From Occallatibacter sp. (GTDB lineage Bacteria; Acidobacteriota; Terriglobia; Terriglobales; Acidobacteriaceae), in assembly GCA_017883405.1 (NCBI GenBank), contig JADGNO010000303.1, positions 1 through 56,748 of the forward strand: a DNA stretch of 56,748 bases. Direction: 5' to 3'. The notes under the pieces were generated by a model. It did not search any database and had not been told where the DNA came from. It saw nothing but the letters and a program-made list of their open reading frames with translations. Shown here piece by piece: positions 8,691 through 16,730 of this stretch. Position 1 is the stretch's first letter. Each line of letters opens with the position of its first letter. Both the position numbers and the translations under genes were made by a program.

Positions 8691-9926
8691 ATGACGAGCA
8701 AGACCAAGTTTTGTGTTCCGGCGTTTCTGATGCTGATGGCAGCGCTGTTGCTAACTGGATTTCAAGCCAAGGCACAGGCGCCAGCAGCGGCGGGCGCGCG
8801 TTTTCTTGGAACGGTGACGGCTGTGAACGGCACCACCCTGACGGTCAAGACCGATGCGGGCGAAATTCACCAGGTGGATGTTCCAGCAGCCGCTCAATTG
8901 AAGCAGGTTGAGCCGGGCGCGAAAGACTTGAGCGCCGCGCAGACAATCGAGTTCAAAACGCTGGCGACAGGAGACCGGGTGCTGGTGCGGCTCGACCCGA
9001 ACAGTCCGGCCGGCACAAGTGTGGCCTTGCAGATTATTGCCGTAAAGCAGGCGGATCTGGCAAAAAAGCAGGAGAAGGAACGCCAGGACTGGGCGCAGCA
9101 CGGTGTAGGCGGGCTGGTGAAGAGCGTCGATGCGGGCGCAGGAATGATCGTAATTACCAGCGGAGCCGGTCCAGCAGCGAAAACGCTGAACGTTCACACC
9201 GACAAGAGCACAGTCCTGAAGCGCTATGCTCCGGCGTCCGTTCGCTATGACCTTGCGAAGCCAGAGCCAATTGACACCATTCATGCGGGTGATCAGCTTC
9301 GTGCCCGCGGGCAGAAAGATGCCGCTGGAGCCGATGTGACCGCCGAAGAAGTTGTTTCGGGCACGTTCCGCAATATTTCGGGAACCATTAATTCGATCGA
9401 TGCCGCAACTTCGACCTTGCAGATGAAGGATCTCGCCACCAAGAAGCAAGTAACTATCAAAATCACGCCAGACTCGCAATTGCGAAAGCTGCCTGAGAAC
9501 ATGGCCCGCATGCTTGCATCGATTCTGAACGGCACCGGCGGCGGATTCCCTGGTCGCGGCGGACCCGGCGGCGGTGCACCTGGCAGCGGAGGTGCGCCCG
9601 GCGGTGGCGGTAATGCGGAGGCTGGAAACGGTGGGCAGGGTGGCCCCGGCGGTGGTCAGGGCAATGGACGCCGCGTTGGATTTGTCGGCGCGGGCGGTGG
9701 TGGCGGAGGGTTCGATGCCCAGATGATGCTGAGCCGCGCACCGCTGGTAAAGCTCGAAGATCTTAAGAAAGGCGACGCCATCATGGTGGTCGCTACCGAC
9801 GATGAATCTGGCATGTCAGCAATTACGCTGATGGCCGGTGTTGAGCCGCTGCTTGAAGCCCCGGCAGCGAGCCAGAATCTACTGAACTGGAGCTTGAGCA
9901 CAGGAGCACCAGACGCAGCGCAATAA
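8691..9926 (+). CDS. Secreted DUF5666-type repeat protein with glycine-rich linker
   Basis: A 411-residue exported protein of unknown function. After a signal peptide (LMLMAALLLTGFQAKAQA) come repeats of a small beta-domain recognisable as DUF5666-like: FLGTVTAVNGTTLTVKTDAG near residue 40, GGLVKSVDAGAGMIVITSG near 145, and ISGTINSIDAATSTLQMKD near 230. A glycine-rich stretch of about 65 residues follows, then a last domain copy with LKKGDAIMVVATDD. The ATG at 8691 has GGAG ten bases upstream; a GTG at 8676 would add five residues. It lies 72 bases ahead of a TonB-dependent receptor that also carries a glycine-rich block, so the two may act together at the outer membrane. Confidence 0.88.
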   Translation: MTSKTKFCVPAFLMLMAALLLTGFQAKAQAPAAAGARFLGTVTAVNGTTLTVKTDAGEIHQVDVPAAAQLKQVEPGAKDLSAAQTIEFKTLATGDRVLVRLDPNSPAGTSVALQIIAVKQADLAKKQEKERQDWAQHGVGGLVKSVDAGAGMIVITSGAGPAAKTLNVHTDKSTVLKRYAPASVRYDLAKPEPIDTIHAGDQLRARGQKDAAGADVTAEEVVSGTFRNISGTINSIDAATSTLQMKDLATKKQVTIKITPDSQLRKLPENMARMLASILNGTGGGFPGRGGPGGGAPGSGGAPGGGGNAEAGNGGQGGPGGGQGNGRRVGFVGAGGGGGGFDAQMMLSRAPLVKLEDLKKGDAIMVVATDDESGMSAITLMAGVEPLLEAPAASQNLLNWSLSTGAPDAAQ

Positions 9927-9998
9927 GCACGACCAGTAAGACCCCTGGGGACAGATCAGAACGGCCAGGAACTCACGAGAAAAACGAGAGAGGGAACC

Positions 9999-12900
9999 GT
10001 GTACCCACGATTCGCCCACTTTGTTCGACTGGTAGTTGCCGTCTCGATTGCGTTCGCAAGTCTCGCATTCGCACAAACATCCACTGAACCAGCCACAACC
10101 GTAACCGCCGGCACAGGCACTCTTCACGGCCACATTGCCGATCCCACCGGAGCTTTGATTCCGGGGGCAACCATTTCTATAACCAACGCGTTGGGTGTGA
10201 ATGTAAAGAACACCACCTCCGACGCGAGCGGCAGTTATAGCGTTACCGGACTTCCTCCCGGTAGCTATATTGTCCAGACCACAGTGCAGGGATTCGCGCA
10301 GTTTACATCTCCGACTCTGCCGCTGGCGGCGGGTCAATCCAAACGCGTTGACATCTCGATGGCCATCGAGAGCGAGCAGCAGAGCGTAGAAGTGGTGGAT
10401 GAAGAAGGCGCACCGCAGGTAAGCACCGACGCCGGCAGCAACGCCAACGCAGTCGTCCTCAAAGGCAAGGATCTTGACGCACTTTCCGATGATCCTGACG
10501 AGTTGTCCAACGAGTTGTCTGCGCTGGCCGGTCCGTCTTCCGGCCCTAACGGCGGGCAGATCTATATTGATGGATTCACCGGCGGAACGTTGCCTCCCAA
10601 ATCAGCGATTCGCGAAATTCGCATCAACCAAAATCCCTTCTCGGCGGAGTTCGACCGGCTGGGATATGGGCGCATTGAGATCCTGACCAAGCCGGGAACT
10701 GACGTGCTGCACGGACGCGCATTTTTACAGGGCAACGACAGCTCGTTCAATACGAAGAATCCGTTCGCGCCTCCGCCGTCCTATCACAGCATTCAATACA
10801 ACGGAACCGTAAGCGGTGCGCTCGGCAAGAAAGCTTCGTACTTCCTCAGCGTGGAAGGCCGCGACAGTCCCGACGCAAGTATTTACACAGTGGTGATTCC
10901 GACGCTGAACACGTCCACTGGCCTCTACTCAGTGCCGAGAGATGCGAACGGCAACGCGATTCCCACGACGGGCGCTGCGTACAGCCCAGCGAATCGCATT
11001 GAATTGTCGCCACGCCTCGACCTGCAATTGGGCCAGAAGAACACGCTGACCGTGCGGTATCAATTTGAGCGGTTCACTCGAAGCGGAGTTTTTGGCAACA
11101 CTTCCCTTCCCACGCAAGCAACCGGATCGACGACGTCAGAACACGCTATCCAAATAAGCGACTCGCAGATCATCAACGATCATGTTGTGAATGAAACTCG
11201 ATTCCAGTTCAGGCGCGAGCCATCGATTGATACAGCACTTAACGCAACACCGACTGTCAGCGTGTCTGGCTACTTTTCGGGAGGCGGTGCGGGAGCGCAG
11301 TTCTCGAACGATAACACCACGCACCTCGAACTTCAGAACGTGACAACGGTCTCTGCAGGCGCACACGCCATCAAGTTCGGCATGTGGGCGCGCGACAATC
11401 GAGATGCCGTCACAACCACTCAGGGATTCAACGGCAGCTTCAGCTTTTCCTCAATCAACGCCTACGTAGCAACTCTGAATGGCATGGCGCAGGGCATGAC
11501 GATTGCGCAAATAGCAGCAACCTGCCCGACTCCCGGGACGTGCACTCCAAACCGGCTGAACTACACCACCGGTAATCAGAAATTTCTCGCCAATGTGTTC
11601 GACGCGGCTCTGTTCTTCCAGGACGATTGGAAGGTCAACCGCTTTCTGACGCTCTCCGGCGGCCTCCGCTTTGAAACACAGAACCACGTTGCAGACCACA
11701 GCGACTTCGGTCCGCGCTTTGCTATTGCGTATGCGGTTGACGGCCACAAAAAGGGTACGCAGACCAAGACCGTGCTTCGCGCCGGTTACGGCTTCTTCTA
11801 TGACCGGTTCGGCAATCAGAACCTGATGACCCTTGAGCAAGCCAATGGTGGTCCAAACAGCCAGCATCAGGTCACCATCGCCAATCCCACGTGCTTCAGC
11901 TCAACCAGCATCGGCGACGCCCTTTCAAATTCTGGATCGAATGCCGGTTCGAATTGCAATTCCGGCACGGCCACAACACCGCAAACTTACGCGCTGGCCC
12001 CTAGCTATCACTCACCCTACAATGAGCAGTTCGGCGCCACGCTTGAACGCCAGGTGAGCAAAGCGGCTACCCTTACGCTGACCTATCTGCACACGAATGG
12101 TGTCCATCAGATGGCGACGCGAAACGCCAACGCCTTTCTGCCGGGAACCTACGTTTTCGGAAGCACAACTCTCACAGGAGTTCGTCCCAATCCTTCGCAA
12201 GGAATTGTGCGCGAGTACTTCCCAGAAGGCATCTTCAAGCAGAATCAGTTGATCGTGAATGCCAACGTTCGTCTGTCGCAAGCTTTCAGCTTGACTGGGT
12301 TTTACACGCTGAACTACGCCAATGGCGACACAACTTCCTTCAATGGCAGCGGAGGCTTTGCGTCGAACTCCTACAACCTTTTGCAGGACTACGGTCCATC
12401 GCCATTTGCGCGGCGCAACATGGTCTTTTTCATGGCCAATTACTCCGGCAGGTGGGGCCTGAGTTACAACCCGTTTCTTGTGGTGCAGTCAGGACGCCCA
12501 TATAACTTAACCACTAACACCGATCTCACCGGCGATAACTTCTTCAACAATCGGCCGGCTTATGCGCCGAGTACGGCGTCGTGCACCGGAAATCCGCAGT
12601 ACGTTCAGACGCAGTACGGTTGCCTGGATACGAATCCTCAGCCCGGCGAAGCGCTTGTGCCCACTTACATGGGGCCCGCTCCCACCTCCATCGCTTTCAA
12701 CCTGCGCGTGAGCCGCTCATTCGGACTGGGGCCTGAAGTGGGACAGCCTGCGGGCCAGAATCGACGCGGCGGAGCTCAGGGTGGTCCCGGGGGTCCCGGC
12801 GGTGGGCCTGGAGGCCCCGGTGGCTTTGGCGGCATCGGCATGGCGGGCGGGGGTGGCCCGGGCGGCGGTGGCGGGGGGCGTGGAGGAGGAGGCGGCGGCG

Positions 12901-13181
12901 GCGGCGGGTTCGGGGGTGGCGGACGCGGCGGAATGAGCAACACCGGCCGCAAGTATTCGCTCACCTTCAGCGCGCAGGCTCTGAATCTGTTCAACAACAT
13001 CGACTATGGAACGCCGGCGGGCAATGTAGTGCCTACGCTGACCTCAGGCTCGGGAGCCACGGCTGTATATGGACCGGGAAGCCGTTTCAACAAGTCAACG
13101 AGCCTGGCGGGCGGAATGTTTGCTTCACCCACCGGATCGGCAGCACGTCGCATCTACATCATGGCTGCGTTCTCATTTTAA
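9999..13181 (+). CDS. Oar-like TonB-dependent receptor with carboxypeptidase-like N-terminal domain
   Basis: A 1060-residue outer-membrane receptor. A signal peptide (ending SIAFASLAFAQ) is followed by a carboxypeptidase regulatory-like domain at about residues 40-120 (GTLHGHIADPTGALIPGATI), a plug domain (GGQIYIDGFTGG near 187) and a long beta-barrel ending in aromatic AAFSF, as expected for outer-membrane insertion. Such receptors expanded strongly in Acidobacteria and are thought to take up or bind large nutrients; the ligand here is unknown. Unusual is an almost pure Gly/Pro/Arg block at about residues 924-979, just before the last barrel strands. The start is a GTG preceded by AGAGGG. 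A strong terminator follows the stop. Confidence 0.94.
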   Translation: MYPRFAHFVRLVVAVSIAFASLAFAQTSTEPATTVTAGTGTLHGHIADPTGALIPGATISITNALGVNVKNTTSDASGSYSVTGLPPGSYIVQTTVQGFAQFTSPTLPLAAGQSKRVDISMAIESEQQSVEVVDEEGAPQVSTDAGSNANAVVLKGKDLDALSDDPDELSNELSALAGPSSGPNGGQIYIDGFTGGTLPPKSAIREIRINQNPFSAEFDRLGYGRIEILTKPGTDVLHGRAFLQGNDSSFNTKNPFAPPPSYHSIQYNGTVSGALGKKASYFLSVEGRDSPDASIYTVVIPTLNTSTGLYSVPRDANGNAIPTTGAAYSPANRIELSPRLDLQLGQKNTLTVRYQFERFTRSGVFGNTSLPTQATGSTTSEHAIQISDSQIINDHVVNETRFQFRREPSIDTALNATPTVSVSGYFSGGGAGAQFSNDNTTHLELQNVTTVSAGAHAIKFGMWARDNRDAVTTTQGFNGSFSFSSINAYVATLNGMAQGMTIAQIAATCPTPGTCTPNRLNYTTGNQKFLANVFDAALFFQDDWKVNRFLTLSGGLRFETQNHVADHSDFGPRFAIAYAVDGHKKGTQTKTVLRAGYGFFYDRFGNQNLMTLEQANGGPNSQHQVTIANPTCFSSTSIGDALSNSGSNAGSNCNSGTATTPQTYALAPSYHSPYNEQFGATLERQVSKAATLTLTYLHTNGVHQMATRNANAFLPGTYVFGSTTLTGVRPNPSQGIVREYFPEGIFKQNQLIVNANVRLSQAFSLTGFYTLNYANGDTTSFNGSGGFASNSYNLLQDYGPSPFARRNMVFFMANYSGRWGLSYNPFLVVQSGRPYNLTTNTDLTGDNFFNNRPAYAPSTASCTGNPQYVQTQYGCLDTNPQPGEALVPTYMGPAPTSIAFNLRVSRSFGLGPEVGQPAGQNRRGGAQGGPGGPGGGPGGPGGFGGIGMAGGGGPGGGGGGRGGGGGGGGGFGGGGRGGMSNTGRKYSLTFSAQALNLFNNIDYGTPAGNVVPTLTSGSGATAVYGPGSRFNKSTSLAGGMFASPTGSAARRIYIMAAFSF

Positions 13182-13202
13182 AAAAAATTGAACACAACAA
13201 TG

Positions 13203-13231
13203 AAGGCCGGAGCGAGATGCTCCGGCCTTTT
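13203..13231 (+). terminator. Rho-independent terminator after the TonB-dependent receptor
   Basis: An 11-bp perfect stem, AAGGCCGGAGC paired with GCTCCGGCCTT around a GAGAT loop, runs into four Ts on the plus strand. It sits 22 bases after the receptor stop and separates it from the convergent bufferin operon. Confidence 0.9.
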
Positions 13232-13255
13232 CCATTGCTGGATGGAGTGAACCGC

Positions 13256-13735
13256 TTAGCTTGATTGTGACCGGTCGAAGGCGCGGCGTAAAAGCGTATC
13301 GAGCGCGATCCATCCAGGTCCGAAGACGAGAATGATCAATGCGGCGAACCAGTAGGTGAACGGAGTGGCGTTGTAAAAATCGCTTGGGTTCGAAAGGATG
13401 TGGCTGAAGTTCACGCGGTCATCGGGAACGCTGAGGTAAGCAACCGTCATGTTCACAAAAAGAACCAGCGAGACGAGGCGCGCACCGAGCCCGAGGGCGA
13501 ATAGAATGCCGCCAACAAACTCGACGAGCGCCACAAACAGCGCAGTAGTAGCAGGGGCGGGCATGTTGAGCGAAGCGAAGAACTCAGCAACCCGCGACAG
13601 ATGCGTAAGCTTGCCATACCCATCCTGCGCAAATTGAAAACCCCAGTAGAGGCGGATGGCCAGAAGCAAAGCGGTTTGCGCGCACGCAAAAGCTGAATCA
13701 AGGCGTCGATACTGACGCAGGATAGGTTCGAACAT
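13256..13735 (-). CDS. bufD: DoxX-family membrane protein of the bufferin operon (BufD-like)
   Basis: A 159-residue protein with four predicted membrane segments and the DoxX hallmarks RLYWGFQFAQDGYGKL (residues 28-43) and FVALVEFVGGILFALGLGAR (residues 67-86). DoxX proteins are associated with redox or thiol chemistry at the membrane, and a DoxX gene commonly closes bufferin operons. I place the start at the ATG at 13735, with AAAGG nine bases upstream; a longer reading frame extends upstream but lacks family similarity. It starts 19 bases after the bufC stop and is the last gene of the operon. Confidence 0.88.
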   Translation of the reverse strand: MFEPILRQYRRLDSAFACAQTALLLAIRLYWGFQFAQDGYGKLTHLSRVAEFFASLNMPAPATTALFVALVEFVGGILFALGLGARLVSLVLFVNMTVAYLSVPDDRVNFSHILSNPSDFYNATPFTYWFAALIILVFGPGWIALDTLLRRAFDRSQSS

Positions 13736-13754
13736 TTTCAATGACCTTTCAGAT

Positions 13755-14645
13755 TTAAAACAGGGATTCCAGTTCCGGCGCGCAAATCCACCCGAGTTCG
13801 GCCCATGTGGCAAACCATTCCCGAATGCATTGGGCGCGGCGTAATTCAGAGAGGCGCGAATCGGCAAAACCTGTCGTAATTGCATCCGCAAGCGGCGCAC
13901 CTTGTGCAATCGCACTGAGCGTGAGAAATTCCTCGCGCTGCAATCGCCGGTAGTACACCGATAGTTCGACTCGGTGCGCGGCAACCCATGTTGGGCGCAG
14001 ACGCAAGCGCGGCATTTTCGCTGGATGCTCGGGCGGGTCTTCCTGCCGGACACCGGCTTCGCTTGCCTGACGTTTTTCACGCTTATGAAGGTTAAGGACG
14101 AGATCGTCGGCCGGATAATCGAGCGCGATGAGCTGCACATGCGGCTGAAGTGCAAGGCGGGAATCCGCATCAAGGGTGGCGATCTGGTCCAGCGTTAGCG
14201 GCTCGCGCTCGGCAGAGTCAAAGGCCTGTATGAACGCCCACTCAATACGGGCAACATCAACTGCCAGGCGATGACGGCGGCCCGCATAGCTCGGATGTGC
14301 CGCGAGCCACTCGGGCAGTTGCGAACCCAGATTGCGCAATGTGAACGAACGACTTGGGTGCGCACTGAGATAGTCGATCGAGAGGCGATCGAATGCACGA
14401 GAGCCGATCACAGCATTGAGCGCCGCAAAGTCCTCAGCCAGAGCACCGAGAACCCTAAACCAGTATTGCCGGTTGTAGATTTCGAGACGCTCGAATGCGT
14501 TGAGGCGGCTGTTCGGTGCGATGAACGACGCCGCTATGTCGCTCATGGCGCGGCCATCGGCAGCGTGCAAACGCATTTGCTCATCCGCAGTTAGTGGCTG
14601 CATGACGGCGGCGGCCATTTCGCGCTGCAGGCTTTCCAGATTCAT
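13755..14645 (-). CDS. bufC: BufC/HvfC-like partner protein of the MNIO enzyme (DUF2063)
   Basis: A 296-residue soluble protein matching the HvfC/BufC group, whose N-terminal DUF2063 domain was originally called a putative DNA-binding domain. The typical opening is present: LESLQREMAAAV, then RLNAFERLEIYNRQYWFRVL near residues 47-66 and DFAALNAVIGSRAFDRL. In characterised MNIO systems such partners bind the precursor and present it to the enzyme. The start overlaps the bufB stop by four bases (14642-14645), implying coupled translation and probably a 1:1 complex with BufB. Function is by family and context. Confidence 0.9.
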   Translation of the reverse strand: MNLESLQREMAAAVMQPLTADEQMRLHAADGRAMSDIAASFIAPNSRLNAFERLEIYNRQYWFRVLGALAEDFAALNAVIGSRAFDRLSIDYLSAHPSRSFTLRNLGSQLPEWLAAHPSYAGRRHRLAVDVARIEWAFIQAFDSAEREPLTLDQIATLDADSRLALQPHVQLIALDYPADDLVLNLHKREKRQASEAGVRQEDPPEHPAKMPRLRLRPTWVAAHRVELSVYYRRLQREEFLTLSAIAQGAPLADAITTGFADSRLSELRRAQCIREWFATWAELGWICAPELESLF

Positions 14646-15502
14646 CGTGCAGCCTCCGCAAGCGGCTCGGCTTGATGGTGCAAATACTTCTCTGCCTTCT
14701 TTGCTTCGGCGTGAACTTCATCAAAGCTTGGAATATGATCGTCCCATTCAAGAAGTGTAGGTGTGGGGCCGCAGCGCTCGATGGCGCGCGCGTAAAGTTG
14801 CCACACGGGATCGATTACCGGATGATCGTGCGTGTCGAGTATGTATTTTTCATAGCGGCTGTGACCGGCGATATGAATCTGTGCGACGCGATGAGCGGGT
14901 ACTGCGTTGACATACGCCATCGGATCGAACTCGTGGTTCATTGCCGAAACGTAAATGTTGTTTACGTCGAGCAGAATTCCGCAATCGGCGCGCTCTACAA
15001 CTTCCGAAAGAAAATCCCACTCTGTCATTTCCGACGCAGTGAACGCTGCGTAACTTGAGACGTTTTCGACCGCAACAGGGATTTCAAGATAGTCCTGCAC
15101 CATGCGTACGCGCTCGGCGGTGCGTTCGACCGCCTCCCATGTATAAGGCAGCGGCAGAAGGTCATGCGTGTAAGTGCCGTCGACCGAGCCCCAGCAAAGA
15201 TGATCGCTGAGCCATGGTGTTCCGGTGCGACGGACGAGAGTTTTGAGGCGGCGCAGATGCTCTGGATCGGGCGCGGTCACCGAACCAAAGTACATTGACA
15301 CACCATGCTGCACAACGCGATATTGCTCCAGAATCTGATCGAGAGCTGCAAGCGGGCGGCCGGCATCGATCATGAAATTTTCAGAGATGATTTCGAACCA
15401 GTCCACAATCGGCTTGCGCGAAAAGATGTGCGCGTAGTGAGGAATGCGAAGGCCGATGCCGACGCCGTGATTCTGATACGCGTTGAAGCGATTGCTTGAC
15501 AT
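14642..15502 (-). CDS. bufB: MNIO-family (DUF692) RiPP-modifying enzyme, BufB-like
   Basis: A 286-residue member of the multinuclear non-haem iron-dependent oxidative enzymes, which modify cysteines in ribosomal peptides (methanobactin MbnB, TglH, bufferin and Hvf systems). The opening GVGIGLRIPHYAHIF and candidate metal ligands are all visible: His66 in QHGVS, Asp100-His101 in LSDH, Glu146-Asn147 in AVENV, Asp179 and Asn181 in LLDVNN, His210 and His214 in QIHIAGH, and Glu252 in LEWD. The ATG at 15502 is the only sensible start, yet the bases before it are pyrimidine-rich with no Shine-Dalgarno sequence, so translation is probably weak. Substrate is presumably the cysteine-rich protein encoded just upstream. 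Confidence 0.93.
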   Translation of the reverse strand: MSSNRFNAYQNHGVGIGLRIPHYAHIFSRKPIVDWFEIISENFMIDAGRPLAALDQILEQYRVVQHGVSMYFGSVTAPDPEHLRRLKTLVRRTGTPWLSDHLCWGSVDGTYTHDLLPLPYTWEAVERTAERVRMVQDYLEIPVAVENVSSYAAFTASEMTEWDFLSEVVERADCGILLDVNNIYVSAMNHEFDPMAYVNAVPAHRVAQIHIAGHSRYEKYILDTHDHPVIDPVWQLYARAIERCGPTPTLLEWDDHIPSFDEVHAEAKKAEKYLHHQAEPLAEAAR

Positions 15503-15535
15503 AGGAAAGCGAAGGAAGAGATAGGGGATCAGTTG

Positions 15536-15577
15536 TGGCGCGGAGGGAGATCAGGCTTCAACTTCCCTGCCGCGCCA
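15536..15577 (-). promoter_or_regulatory. Intercistronic hairpin between bufA and bufB
   Basis: Within the 95-base gap, arms at 15536-15548 and 15564-15577 pair over 13 base pairs with one bulged base (TGGCGCGG with CCGCGCCA, AGGGA with TCCCT) around a 15-base loop. No T-run follows on the minus strand, so it is not a standard terminator. It could partly attenuate transcription or protect the 3' end of a short bufA message, keeping precursor in excess of enzyme. This role is inferred. Confidence 0.6.
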
Positions 15578-15597
15578 GTTGTGAATTTTGGTTGAAA

Positions 15598-15903
15598 CTA
15601 GATGGCCTTCGGCATCTTGGAGCCGTCGGTGGCGCAGCCGCCCTTGCCTTTGCAGCTATTCTTGCCCTTGCAGCCATTGTCGCTCGACTTGCAGCCGCCC
15701 TGGCCTTTGCAGTCGTTCTTGCCTTTACAGGAGTGCTTGTCATCCGCGGCGTTGGTGCCGCTATAGCGAAGGCCGGCCTTCATGACCTTGGCGGAGTGCG
15801 CGGAGGGGGAGGGCTGAGTGGCCGCGTGCGCTGCGACGGAAGTGCCGCCGACCAAGCCGGTGAGAGCTGCGGTAAGGAGCAGTGCATTCAGTTGATTCTT
15901 CAT
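15598..15903 (-). CDS. bufA: Bufferin-like RiPP precursor with two six-spaced cysteine units (BufA-like)
   Basis: A 101-residue exported peptide precursor. Residues 1-27 form a Sec signal peptide (ending SVAAHA), then about 30 plain residues lead to a Lys/Gly/Cys-rich core. The core contains two near-identical units, CKGKNDCKGQGGC at 59-71 and CKGKNSCKGKGGC at 78-90. The six cysteines (59, 65, 71, 78, 84, 90) are spaced 6-6-7-6-6. The CKGKN pattern and the neighbouring MNIO enzyme, BufC and DoxX genes identify it as a bufferin-type substrate whose cysteines are likely oxidised to metal-binding heterocycles. I chose ATG 15903 with GAGG ten bases upstream; a TTG six bases earlier is possible. 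Confidence 0.88.
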   Translation of the reverse strand: MKNQLNALLLTAALTGLVGGTSVAAHAATQPSPSAHSAKVMKAGLRYSGTNAADDKHSCKGKNDCKGQGGCKSSDNGCKGKNSCKGKGGCATDGSKMPKAI

Positions 15904-16029
15904 GTTCAATTGACCTCACGGTGGGGGTTGGGCGGGGTATGAAGTCCGCCGGTTGCTGCATGCGGAATTGCCGTTCGGCGACGCCGCAGTGTTTGTTCAC
16001 GAACCTTAAGAGCTAGGGTGAACTCGAAA

Positions 16030-16081
16030 GGTTACACACTCCGTGCAAAAAAGTTAACTCTCTCTCGCCGTAGTGCGTCAA
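16030..16081 (-). promoter_or_regulatory. Candidate promoter region of the buf operon
   Basis: On the minus strand TTGACG (16081-16076) and TTAACT (16057-16052) are separated by 18 bases, a plausible though weak housekeeping promoter. A GTAACC box (16035-16030) further downstream resembles the -35 element of some ECF sigma factors reported for bufferin operons elsewhere, but no clear matching -10 element is visible. Both assignments are tentative. Confidence 0.3.
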
Positions 16082-16105
16082 TAGGAATACGTAGCCAGAC
16101 GACAT

Positions 16106-16648
16106 TTGGATTGGCACGGCTGCGTACGCTGCGCTAACCTGTTGAAGCCGATCAGAGGAATGCCCCGGGAGGTCGGAGGCCAAGTGAACAAGTCAAGTGG
16201 TATCAATGCCGTCGCAGGCACCAGCCTCGTGATAGCGATCTTGCAAAGTATTTGTACGGCAGTGCTCACGATTAATGGAATCAGGCTGGCAATCGGGCTG
16301 ACGGCATTTGTGATGGCCAGCAGCCTGGTCGGACCGGTGCGCTGGTTCCATCAGGACGCAATCCGGATTCCGATGCTGATCATTGCGACGATTGGCGCAA
16401 TTGTGGATTTGGCGGTGCTGTGGTGGACGCGGCGACTGCGCACGCAACCTGCAGCACAGTGGCGAAGGCGCGAACTTAGCGGCAACGAAAAGCGCTCGCG
16501 GCGTTTACAGTTCGCGCTTGCGGTGCTGACGCTACTGCTGGTGGGAACAGAACAATATACGCACATTGTCATCCATCGGCATGGTGCGCGCCCCCACACT
16601 ACCCAGGCAAGTGCGACGCAGACGCCGAAAACTGCGAAGGGCATATAG
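16106..16648 (+). CDS. Small hypothetical four-helix membrane protein
   Basis: Unrecognised. The frame encodes up to 180 residues with four hydrophobic segments (around VAGTSLVIAILQSICTAVL, RLAIGLTAFVMASSLVGPV, IPMLIIATIGAIVDLAVLWW and FALAVLTLLLVG) and an Arg-rich stretch between the third and fourth. The true start may be the GTG at 16184, which has GGAGG four bases upstream and gives a protein of 154 residues beginning with the first helix. The gene diverges from the buf operon across about 200 to 280 bases, so shared regulation is possible but unproven. Confidence 0.65.
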   Translation: MDWHGCVRCANLLKPIRGMPREVGGQVNKSSGINAVAGTSLVIAILQSICTAVLTINGIRLAIGLTAFVMASSLVGPVRWFHQDAIRIPMLIIATIGAIVDLAVLWWTRRLRTQPAAQWRRRELSGNEKRSRRLQFALAVLTLLLVGTEQYTHIVIHRHGARPHTTQASATQTPKTAKGI

Positions 16649-16730
16649 CAGAGATTTGCTAATGCAATTGCAAATGATTTCGCGGCCTTCAATCAGAACG
16701 ATGGGACATTGATCGAAAGGACGAGAACGT

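Noticed and set aside
12776..13000. Proline-rich minus-strand frame opposite the receptor's glycine block
   Set aside because: The poly-Pro is simply the complement of GGN glycine codons; no ribosome site and no start context.
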